Assembly (NCBI RefSeq): GCF_021531655.1
Contig: NZ_JADYUF010000017.1
Location: 4,195-68,194 of the forward strand
DNA from: Leyella stercorea
GTDB lineage: Bacteria; Bacteroidota; Bacteroidia; Bacteroidales; Bacteroidaceae
Reading direction: 5' to 3'
Length of the DNA: 64,000 nt
The first letter of the stretch is position 1; every line of letters starts with the position of its first letter. Position numbers and translations under genes: made by a program. The notes beneath the pieces are model-generated. The model was not told the DNA's origin and searched no databases. It was given only the letters and a program-made list of their open reading frames with translations. Positions 7,171 to 15,411 of this stretch are shown one piece after another.

Positions 7171-9624
7171 TCATACCATCCGTATCTTTTTATCAACAAC
7201 ATTCTCCAAGTTATTCAGCTTTACCAGCATAAATGCCATACGCTCATTTCCCCAATATTTATTAGGGATGTCTTTGACATTGAACAGCAACTTCTGTAAT
7301 TCGGCATCTGTTTCACTTGGCTTCCTTATTCGAATCATGAAATAAGCAGAATGGTTCGGAGTGTCGGGATAACTTTCTTTTTCCAGCTTATCCTTTGTCC
7401 ACACATCATGTCTTGTGCGGACAATCTTGCACAGATTACCCACAAACTTTTCTCCTTTGACATATAAAAGCAGATACTTCGCCTGATTCCATGGAGAGTC
7501 AGCGACTTTATCCAAAGGTATGTTGTACCAGAGTTTATCAAATGTCCATTGGCGTTTTTCTTCACTACCAGCAATTGCTACCATCACCAAATTATCAGAC
7601 AACATTCCCGCCTTTTCATCTTCGGTAACATAGGCTAATGTGCGTTGTGGCTTGGCTTTCGCCACATGGGTATCAGTTGTCGAATATTTCATCAAGATGT
7701 CATCCAGATGTTCTCGCAACAAGGTTTCGCTTTTGGGCAGCAATGGAAATGCACCAATATTCACGCTTTCCACACTCGCGCTGTAATAACGCTTTCTGAT
7801 ATACTCATCGCTGCCACGACCTGGAAAGAGAATGTAGCCACCGATTATCTCCTTCGAGCGGTATGGCTCATGCTCTTTGCTGTAATAGATAGCATCACGG
7901 TAACGGTGCATTTGGTTGATGGCATCTGTAGGCGGATAGTCACCGCCAGGCATACCTGCATTCTCGGCAATATCCTGCTGTTCAAAATCCTTGTCAAGCT
8001 TCTTGTCGTTGATAACACGATACTTCGCATCATACAAGTATGTCAGTACGATTTCTCCGGATGCCTTGTGGATGTTGAGAACGATGTCGGGACGTTGCTC
8101 CGTTGTCGCGGTGTTGATGCCCATACCATATTCGTCCTTGCCGCTTGTGCGGTTGAACGTGTGCTGATAGTGAAGCGTGACCACGTCTCCCTCATGTGCT
8201 GTAAGTTGCGCCTTGCGTTCGTCCGTGTCATTCTCCTCCGCTTTCGGATAATGATATTCCACAATATGTTCCAAAGAGGAATCGGTAAACGGGTTGAGCA
8301 GAGAACCCTTAGGTTCGGTTATCAGTTGCTCATGTGATGGTTTGTTATGGTCAATGCCCATAGCGTCAGCCACAAGTCTCTTCATCTTGATGAAGCACCA
8401 CAACTCATATATTTCCCATATCTGCAAAGTACCAATGTTCGCCGCTCCATTATAAAGGTCGATACCTCGCTTCAGTTTGAGCCAGTCTTTGTATATCTGT
8501 TGGTAGCCTAATCGGCTTTGCAGCACAAGACTCTCCTGTTTCATTCCGTCAAAGCGCCCCACAGTTTTGAAGAACGGATGTTTCGACAGCCTTCTTAGTG
8601 AGTCTTGATAGTCAGTCCACATCTGTCTGTGGCGTTCTGACAGTTCTTCTTGCGAGGAGTCGAGTATGGTCGCTATTATTGAAGAAAGCCGACGCTCGAT
8701 GCTTTGGAGGGTATGTTTCACGAAGCGGTTTTCCATCGTGTCGTGTGTGGAACGCACTTCGTCAAAGCCGAAGTAATGCTCTTCCAGTTTGCCTTCCTTC
8801 TCAATTTCTCCATATTGCTCCTCCATTGCAGGTGTCCAGAACTTGATTTGCTCCGCTTTTCTTGATGTGCGGAAGTTTACAATCTGCGAATGTGGATTCT
8901 GTATCACACGCTTCACGTTCTTCACATAGTTGTCCACCACGCTTTGGAATGCAGCCATCCATGTAGCATCGGTATTAATCTTGCCTCGGCTGAATTGTTG
9001 AAGCGTGATGCTAAGATAGCGATAGATTACGTTTTCGTATTCCTCGTTGACCTCTCGCAGAAGCGACTTGTAATCGTTCTTGGTGTCGAGTTTTGGCGAT
9101 ACCACGTCAAACGTGACAAAACTTTCCTTACGGATTCCATTTTTATGATACGAAAAGTCGAGTTTGAACACTCCTGGCTCATTCAAGAAATCCAATTCTC
9201 CCGTAAGAGATTTCTCCTCCCTTCCGTTCAATTCCTCATCTACGAAGAAACTTTCCTCCACATCTTTGCGCACATGGCGTATTTCCGGCACGGAGTCTTT
9301 ATCCACTCCGTGGAAGAGCAGACGAACCTGATATTTGCAAGTCTCATAGACCACTGGCCATAGACCATCCCACACCTTTCCGCTTTCAAGTCTTGTTTCC
9401 TCTTCATCGTCAGTCTTCTTTTCTGTTATCGGACTGTAAAGGCAAAGCTTGCACTCGTCTTTCGAGGTGTAACGGCAATATGACTCTGGCGCATCAATAT
9501 CGGGATTGTTTCTCCTTGCATAATTGATGCGCCCCTTGAAGCGTTCCCACGAATAGCCGATGTCCAGTGTGCGGACAATCACCTCATAGTCGGGGTGTAC
9601 GAACCTTAAAACCTCTGTCTGCAT
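7171..9624 (-). CDS. DUF2357 protein with PD-(D/E)XK nuclease domain (McrC-like effector)
   Basis: The 817-residue protein resembles DUF2357 proteins that carry a C-terminal DUF524/PDDEXK_7 nuclease. The catalytic triad is visible as RPD (Asp513), then YLYDAKY (Asp532 and Lys534), followed by helices with QMHRYRDAIYY. In family knowledge, such proteins are the nuclease partners of McrB-like AAA+ ATPases in type IV and LlaJI/BsuMI-like restriction systems. The N-terminal half has no motif I can name and may contact DNA or the ATPase. It starts 17 nt after the McrB-like gene and is last in the operon. No clear terminator follows. Its codons are more AT-rich than those of the flanking core genes. 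Confidence 0.85.
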   Translation of the reverse strand: MQTEVLRFVHPDYEVIVRTLDIGYSWERFKGRINYARRNNPDIDAPESYCRYTSKDECKLCLYSPITEKKTDDEEETRLESGKVWDGLWPVVYETCKYQVRLLFHGVDKDSVPEIRHVRKDVEESFFVDEELNGREEKSLTGELDFLNEPGVFKLDFSYHKNGIRKESFVTFDVVSPKLDTKNDYKSLLREVNEEYENVIYRYLSITLQQFSRGKINTDATWMAAFQSVVDNYVKNVKRVIQNPHSQIVNFRTSRKAEQIKFWTPAMEEQYGEIEKEGKLEEHYFGFDEVRSTHDTMENRFVKHTLQSIERRLSSIIATILDSSQEELSERHRQMWTDYQDSLRRLSKHPFFKTVGRFDGMKQESLVLQSRLGYQQIYKDWLKLKRGIDLYNGAANIGTLQIWEIYELWCFIKMKRLVADAMGIDHNKPSHEQLITEPKGSLLNPFTDSSLEHIVEYHYPKAEENDTDERKAQLTAHEGDVVTLHYQHTFNRTSGKDEYGMGINTATTEQRPDIVLNIHKASGEIVLTYLYDAKYRVINDKKLDKDFEQQDIAENAGMPGGDYPPTDAINQMHRYRDAIYYSKEHEPYRSKEIIGGYILFPGRGSDEYIRKRYYSASVESVNIGAFPLLPKSETLLREHLDDILMKYSTTDTHVAKAKPQRTLAYVTEDEKAGMLSDNLVMVAIAGSEEKRQWTFDKLWYNIPLDKVADSPWNQAKYLLLYVKGEKFVGNLCKIVRTRHDVWTKDKLEKESYPDTPNHSAYFMIRIRKPSETDAELQKLLFNVKDIPNKYWGNERMAFMLVKLNNLENVVDKKIRMV

Positions 9625-9641
9625 AAGCCTGTCCTATACGA

Positions 9642-11867
9642 TTATGGCCAGAAGCGAGTGAACTCCTGATTGTTCAGTCGGTCAATCATTTCCTGTATTT
9701 TCTCTTTCGCTGTTTGTTGGCACTCTTTTACAGTTTCTGTCTTTTCTTCTGTATCGTCATTCTCAGATCCTGCTTCAGCCGATGATTCTTTGATGTTTGG
9801 CGCAATATCCTTCAACCATTCCAGTCGGTTGTCATACGATACGCCAGCTTTTGCCTTATATTCTCTTGACATAGAGAACATTTCCGCATCGCCTTCAATA
9901 CGTGGCAAAATCTTCATCAACAGAATGTTGTTTATGGATGCAGCGACGGCTTCATCCAAGTCCATGCCTTCGTCGAGCATCACACCAACCATTATGGTCA
10001 GCTCGTTCAGCACACGATAACTGACCACGAAGGGTGTTCCCTTCAATGCCAAGTTTATTTCTTCCAGCTTTGTCGGAAGTTTCTCCATCAGTTCTTCTGC
10101 CACATCTGGATGTGCATCCAAAACCTCGTCTGCACTCACATATCTACGAATGAACGCATTCTGCCATTTCTTCTGCTCTGATTCAGGAAGGTACTCCAAG
10201 TTTTTGCTGCCGCCAAACATATTGCGCAGATTGCCGCCATTCATCTCAATGGTCATGGCACGGTCAATCACCTTGCGGGAGAACTGGTGCGTGGTATCAT
10301 CCATGTTGACAGTACCAATGATTACGACATTGTCTGGCAGCTCAAGACCTTCAGTCGTTAAGTCCGTGCGTTTGCCCACCTCCGTGTCAATATCTTTTTC
10401 GGTATCTATGCTGAAGAGTTTCATGTAGATGTCTCTGTCTGTCAGATTGCTGCTGAAAGGCTCTCCCGTCTGTACATTCTTGACATTAGGCATTTCCGCC
10501 AATTCACGGAAATACTGTGCGTCGATTATCGGCTCTGTCTTGACCGTCGCCATATCCACCTCGCCTGTTTCCACATTCTTCGGATGCTTGCGGGTTTCCA
10601 ATATGCTCAGTATCTCAGCGAAATACTGTTCCACTGGTGCTAAGTTCATCTCGTCAAGGCATACGAAGAATGGAACGTTCGGGAACATCTTTGCCTTCAC
10701 CAAGAACTTCACGAACTTCGTGAACTGATAACCTGCCTTGCCCAGTCGGCTGTAATATCCCAACAGTTCCGTTGAGTCGTGCCAGTTAGGCTTCACCTCT
10801 ATCATGCAGTAGTTGCCTGGGGTAGTACCAGCCTTGTCCTGTAAACACTTGGGGCATGACTTAAAAGCAAACTCTCGCACAATACGGCTCTTGCCTGTGC
10901 CAGAGATGCCAGCGAGGAGAAGGAAGGGTTTGGTACGGAGGGCGGTGAGGAAGGGAATGGAATGATTCTTTTGAACTTCTGAGTCGATTTTTATTGTATT
11001 ATTGCATATATTTTTGACATCATTAAATGGAAGTTCCCTATTTATAAGATCAAGGGTATTAGAAATCAGCCCATAGTGCATCTTTAAATATTCACCACGT
11101 CCATCCTTTGCTATGAATTTTTCGTTATGACAAGCAATGTCATATGACATATGTTCTTTTACATAAGAGCATAAAACACGGGTTGGTCCTACTGTTTCTT
11201 GTCCATTTTCTTTGAAAAGGACATCATTATTGTTGGCTAATTCCTCATAAATGTTCTCTAAATTAAAAATCAGCTCATTTCCTTCTCCTCTTTTAATTTT
11301 ATAACAGCAATCAATTGTAAAAGTAGACAGAATTTGTTTAAATCCGTCTTCTATTGACGATTTATTGTCATGCTTTTCTTCAAGCCATAGATTCAGGAAC
11401 GCATCTCTTTCAGCTGGATTGAAAGCTGAGAGGTAGGCATCAATGACTATCATCTTATCAGAAAACATCAAAGTTTTTTTGTATCTGTTTTTTCCAGTTC
11501 TTTCAGAATGACCATTATCTGCGAATTTCAATCTTCCCAAATTAAAAAACAATTCAATTGCTACTTGTAATGGCTCACACTGACGAGTAAACAGAGGTGT
11601 AGAATTTACTTTATCTACAACATTTACAATATTTGGGAATGTTGCAGAAATTGTTGATGCAAGTTCTTCCGTCAACTCAATTCCTGTAATACCATTTTCC
11701 AAGACTTTCTCCTTTGAATAAACAATACTTTCTGGAGTTTTCGAAGATTTGAAGATGATATACAATGCGGCAATTATACTTTTCAAATCACCACATGAAG
11801 ACTTTATCCCTAATCTAAGATTGGGAGTCGTCCTATGCTTTAATGAGGTAGGAAATACTTCTGCCAT
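9642..11867 (-). CDS. McrB-like AAA+ ATPase (restriction translocase)
   Basis: The 741-residue protein has an unrecognised N-terminal region (about 1-310), probably target recognition, then a McrB-type AAA+ module. It has Walker A GISGTGKS (in LLLAGISGTGKSRIV), Walker B VCLDEMNLAPVEQYF, and the sensor-1 region IIGTVNMDDTTHQFSRKVIDRA. The VNMDDTTHQFSRKVIDRA block is the McrB hallmark, so GTP rather than ATP use is possible. About 50 residues near the C-terminus are acidic (SSAEAGSENDDTEEKTE). McrB rings load the McrC-type nuclease and translocate DNA. It begins 5 nt downstream of the cytosine methyltransferase stop, in one operon with it. Confidence 0.88.
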   Translation of the reverse strand: MAEVFPTSLKHRTTPNLRLGIKSSCGDLKSIIAALYIIFKSSKTPESIVYSKEKVLENGITGIELTEELASTISATFPNIVNVVDKVNSTPLFTRQCEPLQVAIELFFNLGRLKFADNGHSERTGKNRYKKTLMFSDKMIVIDAYLSAFNPAERDAFLNLWLEEKHDNKSSIEDGFKQILSTFTIDCCYKIKRGEGNELIFNLENIYEELANNNDVLFKENGQETVGPTRVLCSYVKEHMSYDIACHNEKFIAKDGRGEYLKMHYGLISNTLDLINRELPFNDVKNICNNTIKIDSEVQKNHSIPFLTALRTKPFLLLAGISGTGKSRIVREFAFKSCPKCLQDKAGTTPGNYCMIEVKPNWHDSTELLGYYSRLGKAGYQFTKFVKFLVKAKMFPNVPFFVCLDEMNLAPVEQYFAEILSILETRKHPKNVETGEVDMATVKTEPIIDAQYFRELAEMPNVKNVQTGEPFSSNLTDRDIYMKLFSIDTEKDIDTEVGKRTDLTTEGLELPDNVVIIGTVNMDDTTHQFSRKVIDRAMTIEMNGGNLRNMFGGSKNLEYLPESEQKKWQNAFIRRYVSADEVLDAHPDVAEELMEKLPTKLEEINLALKGTPFVVSYRVLNELTIMVGVMLDEGMDLDEAVAASINNILLMKILPRIEGDAEMFSMSREYKAKAGVSYDNRLEWLKDIAPNIKESSAEAGSENDDTEEKTETVKECQQTAKEKIQEMIDRLNNQEFTRFWP

Positions 11868-11872
11868 AAATC

Positions 11873-12922
11873 TTATTTATTTTCATTATTAATAATCATG
11901 TCTGCAACAGCTTTTGCTAACAAAGGTGGTACTGCATTACCAACCTGCTTCATTTGGCAAGTTCTGCTACCATAAAATCTAAATGAATCTGGGAATGACT
12001 GAATTCTTGCAGCTTCTCGAATGGTAAGGCAACGGTCCAAAATAGGGTGTGTAAACCTTCCCGATGATGGTGTGTCAAATCTTGTAGTAATTGTAGGAGC
12101 TATGCCATCTTCCAATAAGCGACACCAAGTCCCACTATATATGGATTTTGTCAATAACTCCTTAGGAAGAACTTCTTTACCAGCTCCTTTCGGAATCATC
12201 TTTAATCTTTCAAGAGCAGATTTAGAATGATTTGTCGCTACATGGTTATATAGTTTTTTACAACTGCCTCTCATTAATTTTTGATAATCAGAATCAGCCG
12301 TTTTGTCGTATTCTGTAACTTCAATGCCTTCCCCTGATTTTATAAAAGGAAGATCGTAAATAGCATCCTTTACTGTTGTATGAATATTCAAGGGTTCTGG
12401 TAAACCAATTTCCAATTTATTAATCTGTCCGATAAATACAGCCCTTCTTCGGTCCTGTGGTACACCAAAATCACGAGCATAAAGAACCCCACATGTAACT
12501 TCATAACCTAAAATTCCAAAAGACTTAATGATTTCATCTTTGAAATATCCATTGGATGTCGTAATTATGTTGGGTACATTCTCTAATACAAAATATTTTG
12601 GTTTGAATTCTGCCACGAACTTCACAAACTGTTTAAACAAGAAATTTCGAGGGTCATCAAGGCTTAATCTCTTACCTTTTTGAGAAAATCCTTGACAAGG
12701 AGGGCCTCCGATTATTACATCAATATTTGGATGTTTCTTGTGCAATTCTTCAACATCCACTTTTGATATGTCATCGGCAATTACATCTGTTGTAGGATGA
12801 TTGAGTTTGTATGATTCTGCTATTTCCTTATCAAACTCTATTGCAAAACCAATATCAAAGCCATCCATTCGGAATCCTTCAGAAAGGCCACCGACTCCAG
12901 CAAACAAATCTCCTACTATCAT
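11873..12922 (-). CDS. DNA (cytosine-5) methyltransferase
   Basis: The 349-residue protein has the standard C5-methyltransferase motif order. Motif I is DLFAGVGGLSEGF (residues 5-17). Motif IV is GGPPCQGFSQKGKR with catalytic Cys76. Motif VI is FVLENVPNI with Glu114, motif VIII is DRRRAVFIGQ, and motif X is QVGNAVPPLLAKAVA. The target-recognition region (about 200-290) is short and its specificity cannot be read. It transfers a methyl group from AdoMet to C5 of cytosine. It overlaps the upstream amino-methyltransferase by 4 nt (ATGA), so translation is probably coupled. Context: modification half of a restriction operon. Confidence 0.95.
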   Translation of the reverse strand: MIVGDLFAGVGGLSEGFRMDGFDIGFAIEFDKEIAESYKLNHPTTDVIADDISKVDVEELHKKHPNIDVIIGGPPCQGFSQKGKRLSLDDPRNFLFKQFVKFVAEFKPKYFVLENVPNIITTSNGYFKDEIIKSFGILGYEVTCGVLYARDFGVPQDRRRAVFIGQINKLEIGLPEPLNIHTTVKDAIYDLPFIKSGEGIEVTEYDKTADSDYQKLMRGSCKKLYNHVATNHSKSALERLKMIPKGAGKEVLPKELLTKSIYSGTWCRLLEDGIAPTITTRFDTPSSGRFTHPILDRCLTIREAARIQSFPDSFRFYGSRTCQMKQVGNAVPPLLAKAVADMIINNENK

Positions 12923-13680
12923 ATATCGTTTAAAATTCTATCTTCTGATAATTTATAATACTTTTCGTTTAACTCTATTCCTATGAATTTCCTTTTTAAT
13001 TTTTTGCAAGAAACTCCAGTGCTTCCACTGCCCATAAATGGGTCAAGGACTGTATCGTTTTCATTAGAAAGTATTTCTATGAAATGACTCAAAAGTCCTA
13101 TCGGCTTTTGTGTGGGGTGTTTACCAAACTTTCGTTCCTTGTTACTTATTGTTGCGGTCTCAACAAAATCATGGATTGCTTTTCCTTCATTATTGAATGT
13201 CCCTGTTGTTCCGTCATTAACCATATAAATCCAAGTCTCCGTGGAATTTATGAACTGTAAATTCATATTCCTCGGTAGAGGATTTGTTTTATGCCATACG
13301 CCAACAGTTTTATAGTAAAACCCATTCTCTTGACCTAAGTTAATAAGAGTTTCGACCTTAATAATAGACATGAACATTATGAGATTTCCTTTCTTTTTCA
13401 AAACTCTATGACATTCTTGAAAAAGGATGTTCATCTGCCTTGTCCATTCATTGAAATCTAAATCATCCCAGCCAGATGCGGCGAAATGCCCTTCGCGTAA
13501 CTTGTTCATATTAGTGCCGCGTTTTTTCATAAACAAGCCTAAATTGTATGGAGGGTCTGTTATTATTAAATCAACGCATTTATCTGGAAGAGTTTGCAAC
13601 TTGGTAATAGCATCCCCCAATGCGATGCACGCATTTTCACCAATTGGCACAAACTCTTTAAATTCTTTAATTTCAGCCAT
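12919..13680 (-). CDS. Site-specific DNA amino-methyltransferase (beta class, probably N6-adenine)
   Basis: The 253-residue protein has catalytic motif IV DPPY at residues 42-45 (LIITDPPYNLG), followed much later by AdoMet-binding motif I FMGSGSTG (about 215-222). This is the beta-class order IV-TRD-I. DPPY rather than SPPY favours N6-adenine methylation over N4-cytosine, though N4 is not excluded. Its stop overlaps the start of the cytosine methyltransferase gene by 4 nt. The 14-nt gap upstream separates it from a 38-codon ORF. Together the two enzymes would protect a target by different chemistries, as expected for an asymmetric site or for two half-sites. Confidence 0.92.
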   Translation of the reverse strand: MAEIKEFKEFVPIGENACIALGDAITKLQTLPDKCVDLIITDPPYNLGLFMKKRGTNMNKLREGHFAASGWDDLDFNEWTRQMNILFQECHRVLKKKGNLIMFMSIIKVETLINLGQENGFYYKTVGVWHKTNPLPRNMNLQFINSTETWIYMVNDGTTGTFNNEGKAIHDFVETATISNKERKFGKHPTQKPIGLLSHFIEILSNENDTVLDPFMGSGSTGVSCKKLKRKFIGIELNEKYYKLSEDRILNDI

Positions 13681-13694
13681 GATTACATGTCTTC

Positions 13695-13811
13695 CTATTC
13701 TTTTTTACTTTCTTTTTCCTCCCCAAACTTCCTAGTCTCGCTTGTGAGGACTTCCTCTAATTCTTTCTTTGGCACTATCATTTGGTAGTCCATAAGAATA
13801 TTATTATTCAT
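13695..13811 (-). CDS. Small ORF (38 codons) between the BRO-N and methyltransferase genes
   Basis: The ORF opens with ATG at 13811, overlapping the stop codon of the BRO-N gene out of frame. It closes with TAG at 13695-13697, 14 nt before the methyltransferase ATG. It encodes a 38-residue, highly charged peptide beginning MNNNILMDYQMIVPKK, then an acidic/basic helix-prone tail (ELEEVLTSETRKFGEEKESKKE). I do not recognise it. It could be a translated coupling ORF, a small regulator, or the remnant of a longer protein. In favour of it being real are its tight packing between two operon genes and its overlap with the upstream stop. Confidence 0.45.
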   Translation of the reverse strand: MNNNILMDYQMIVPKKELEEVLTSETRKFGEEKESKKE

Positions 13812-14649
13812 CGTTATCTTCTAAATTAGGCAGATAATCACTAGCTTTAGCCTGTGTTATCACCCCATGTCCCAGCTTTGACTCCAGTTGTGTGCGTGCT
13901 GCTTTCGCAACGCTACCACCATCCTTAGCCACCTGCTTCTGCTGACGGAATCCGTTAGGGTTGCGCTGTTTGGACAGCTCCGTGGCAGATGCCTCGGCAA
14001 GCATATTGAGGGCTATCTCCATGTTGGTCATGTTGTCACGCAGGCTCTCCTTCTTCAGGCCTTTGAAGTTTTTGTACTGTTTGGTTGTCATTCCGCTCCA
14101 CTCTCGGGTAATAATGTCGGTAAGAGAAGCATATTGCAAACCTTGCTGCACCCCAGTTCGCGCCCATTCATCGGTGAGTTCTTTCCTGATTTCTATAGAC
14201 TTGATGCGCTGGTTTATCCAAGCATCTGAATATCCCAAACGCTTGTAGTCAACGATGGCCTGGTCTATGCTCTTTTCTGGATCCTGCATCTGTTCCAAAC
14301 GAGAGCTTGCCACCTGTGCCATCCATACCTTGAAAGGCTCTGCCTTTGGTGAAGGAATCGACTGGATAATGCGGAAAAGCTGCTCAGTATCAGCAACGTC
14401 TGTCATGCGCAATTTGCCGTCTGAGGCACGAAGCTTCAAACGGTTACAATTTGTAACCGTTTGATTGCCTTCTTTTACAAGCCTGTGTTTCAATACTTTC
14501 CAGTAGTTTCGCGCATGCTCAGTATCTGGTTGTTCCGTCAGCACACCGCATACATCCACAATGGAGAAATACCACTTCTCCTCCTTGTCGTCCCATACGG
14601 TGCGCACCTTCTTTTCTTCAAATAGTTGAAGAGATTCCTTCTTCGTCAT
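13804..14649 (-). CDS. BRO-N family (phage antirepressor-like) protein
   Basis: The 281-residue protein opens with a BRO-N domain: LFEEKKVRTVWDDKEEKWYFSIVDVCGVL, then ARNYWKVLKHRL and LKLRASDGKLRMTDVADTEQLFRIIQSI. This DNA-binding fold is shared with baculovirus BRO and phage antirepressor proteins. The C-terminal half (about 120-281) is the helical region common in stand-alone bacterial members, with RLGYSDAWINQRIKSIEIRKELTDEW and the TREWSGMT motif. It is first in the operon and overlaps the small ORF that precedes the methyltransferase, so a regulatory role over the restriction genes is plausible but unproven. Such genes also occur alone as mobile cargo. Confidence 0.8.
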   Translation of the reverse strand: MTKKESLQLFEEKKVRTVWDDKEEKWYFSIVDVCGVLTEQPDTEHARNYWKVLKHRLVKEGNQTVTNCNRLKLRASDGKLRMTDVADTEQLFRIIQSIPSPKAEPFKVWMAQVASSRLEQMQDPEKSIDQAIVDYKRLGYSDAWINQRIKSIEIRKELTDEWARTGVQQGLQYASLTDIITREWSGMTTKQYKNFKGLKKESLRDNMTNMEIALNMLAEASATELSKQRNPNGFRQQKQVAKDGGSVAKAARTQLESKLGHGVITQAKASDYLPNLEDNDE

Positions 14650-14686
14650 ATTGTTCTATTTCATTATCATATTGTCAATCAATGTT

Positions 14687-14703
14687 ATCTTCTTTAAGAA
14701 GAT
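14687..14703. promoter_or_regulatory. 17-bp dyad, candidate operator of the restriction operon
   Basis: ATCTTCTT (14687-14694) and AAGAAGAT (14696-14703) form a perfect 8+8 inverted repeat around one base. It lies between the -7 box at 14727-14734 and the BRO-N start, where a repressor or leader structure would act. Confidence 0.5.
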
Positions 14704-14726
14704 CTGTCACCTATATGTTTTGCTTA

Positions 14727-14734
14727 CAAAGGTA
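14727..14734 (-). promoter_or_regulatory. -7 element of the restriction operon
   Basis: On the minus strand this reads TACCTTTG, a full match to TAnnTTTG, 78 nt upstream of the BRO-N ATG. I could not assign a convincing -33 box. Confidence 0.6.
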
Positions 14735-15411
14735 GCTATAAAACACGATAATTGTGAAGAAATCATATAATGTTTTATGATTATTCACCAACTTGGTGAG
14801 AAAATTTCACCATTCTTTCCTTACTTTTACTTATCATCATAAGCATCCATATTTGTACTATACAGATATAAATTGTTGCTTTTCAGTAGTAATTATCTGC
14901 GAGGAGGTGAAGTAAGGTTGCGTGATAATAGATTTTCATTTTGCCTTCTTGCCATACTCTTTAGATTACAATATTTGCATTTTAAATCGCTCAAAACTGC
15001 GAGCTGAGCGCACGAAGAAATCTTTGAGCCGAAATTCTTGAGTTTTGAGCGTGCAGCGTTATGTTGTTTATATACAGTGCGTTATGCTGGATGTGAGTAG
15101 AAGTGCGCAATTTTTATAAACAAAAAAGTAGTCCTTTTCGTTGCAAAAGGACCCCTTTTGCACTCCGATTGTACCTCTTTTGCAATGCAAAAAGGGCTTC
15201 TTTGCACACCTGAAGTTGTACTTTGGGAGTGCAAAGAAGCCCTTTTGTGTTATTAATAGGGTGTCGGACACCGTTGAAACAATAAAAATCGACCTCGGAA
15301 ATCTCTAGAATCGATTTTTGTTTTGTAACAGTTTTTTACTGCGAGTACAATATTTGCATATCAAAATCGTCTCACCATCTCACCGCCACAACAACCGTAT
15401 CATAGCTCCGT
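14735..15411. other. Non-coding gap between the defence island and the lysozyme gene
   Basis: I see no gene here. It holds an inverted repeat CGCTCAAAACT (14988-14998) / AGTTTTGAGCG (15041-15051), a six-unit 22-bp array (15123-15254) and a 13-bp dyad GGTGTCGGACACC (15260-15272). It also holds an AT-rich hairpin (AAAAATCGA 15284-15292 / TCGATTTTT 15311-15319) that may terminate the lysozyme operon. ACAATATTTGCAT occurs twice (14969-14981 and about 15348-15360), flanking the array. Short ORFs across the array are repeat artefacts. Confidence 0.6.
15123..15254. repeat. 22-bp-period dyad array, locus 1 (six units)
   Basis: Units start at 15123, 15145, 15167, 15189, 15211 and 15233, each exactly 22 bp. 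The second unit, AAAAGGACCCCTTTTGCACTCC in two halves of 11, is closest to the consensus. Units 4 and 6 hold reverse-complementary words (AAAAAGGGCTTCTTT and AAAGAAGCCCTTTT), so they could pair. This is the most diverged of the four loci. Confidence 0.8.

Noticed and set aside
15068..15271. Short ORF across the 22-bp array
   Set aside because: The 22-bp period shifts frame each unit, so the ORF is a repeat artefact (CKRGTIGVQKGSFC-type text). The same applies to 35200-35439 and 46912-47220.
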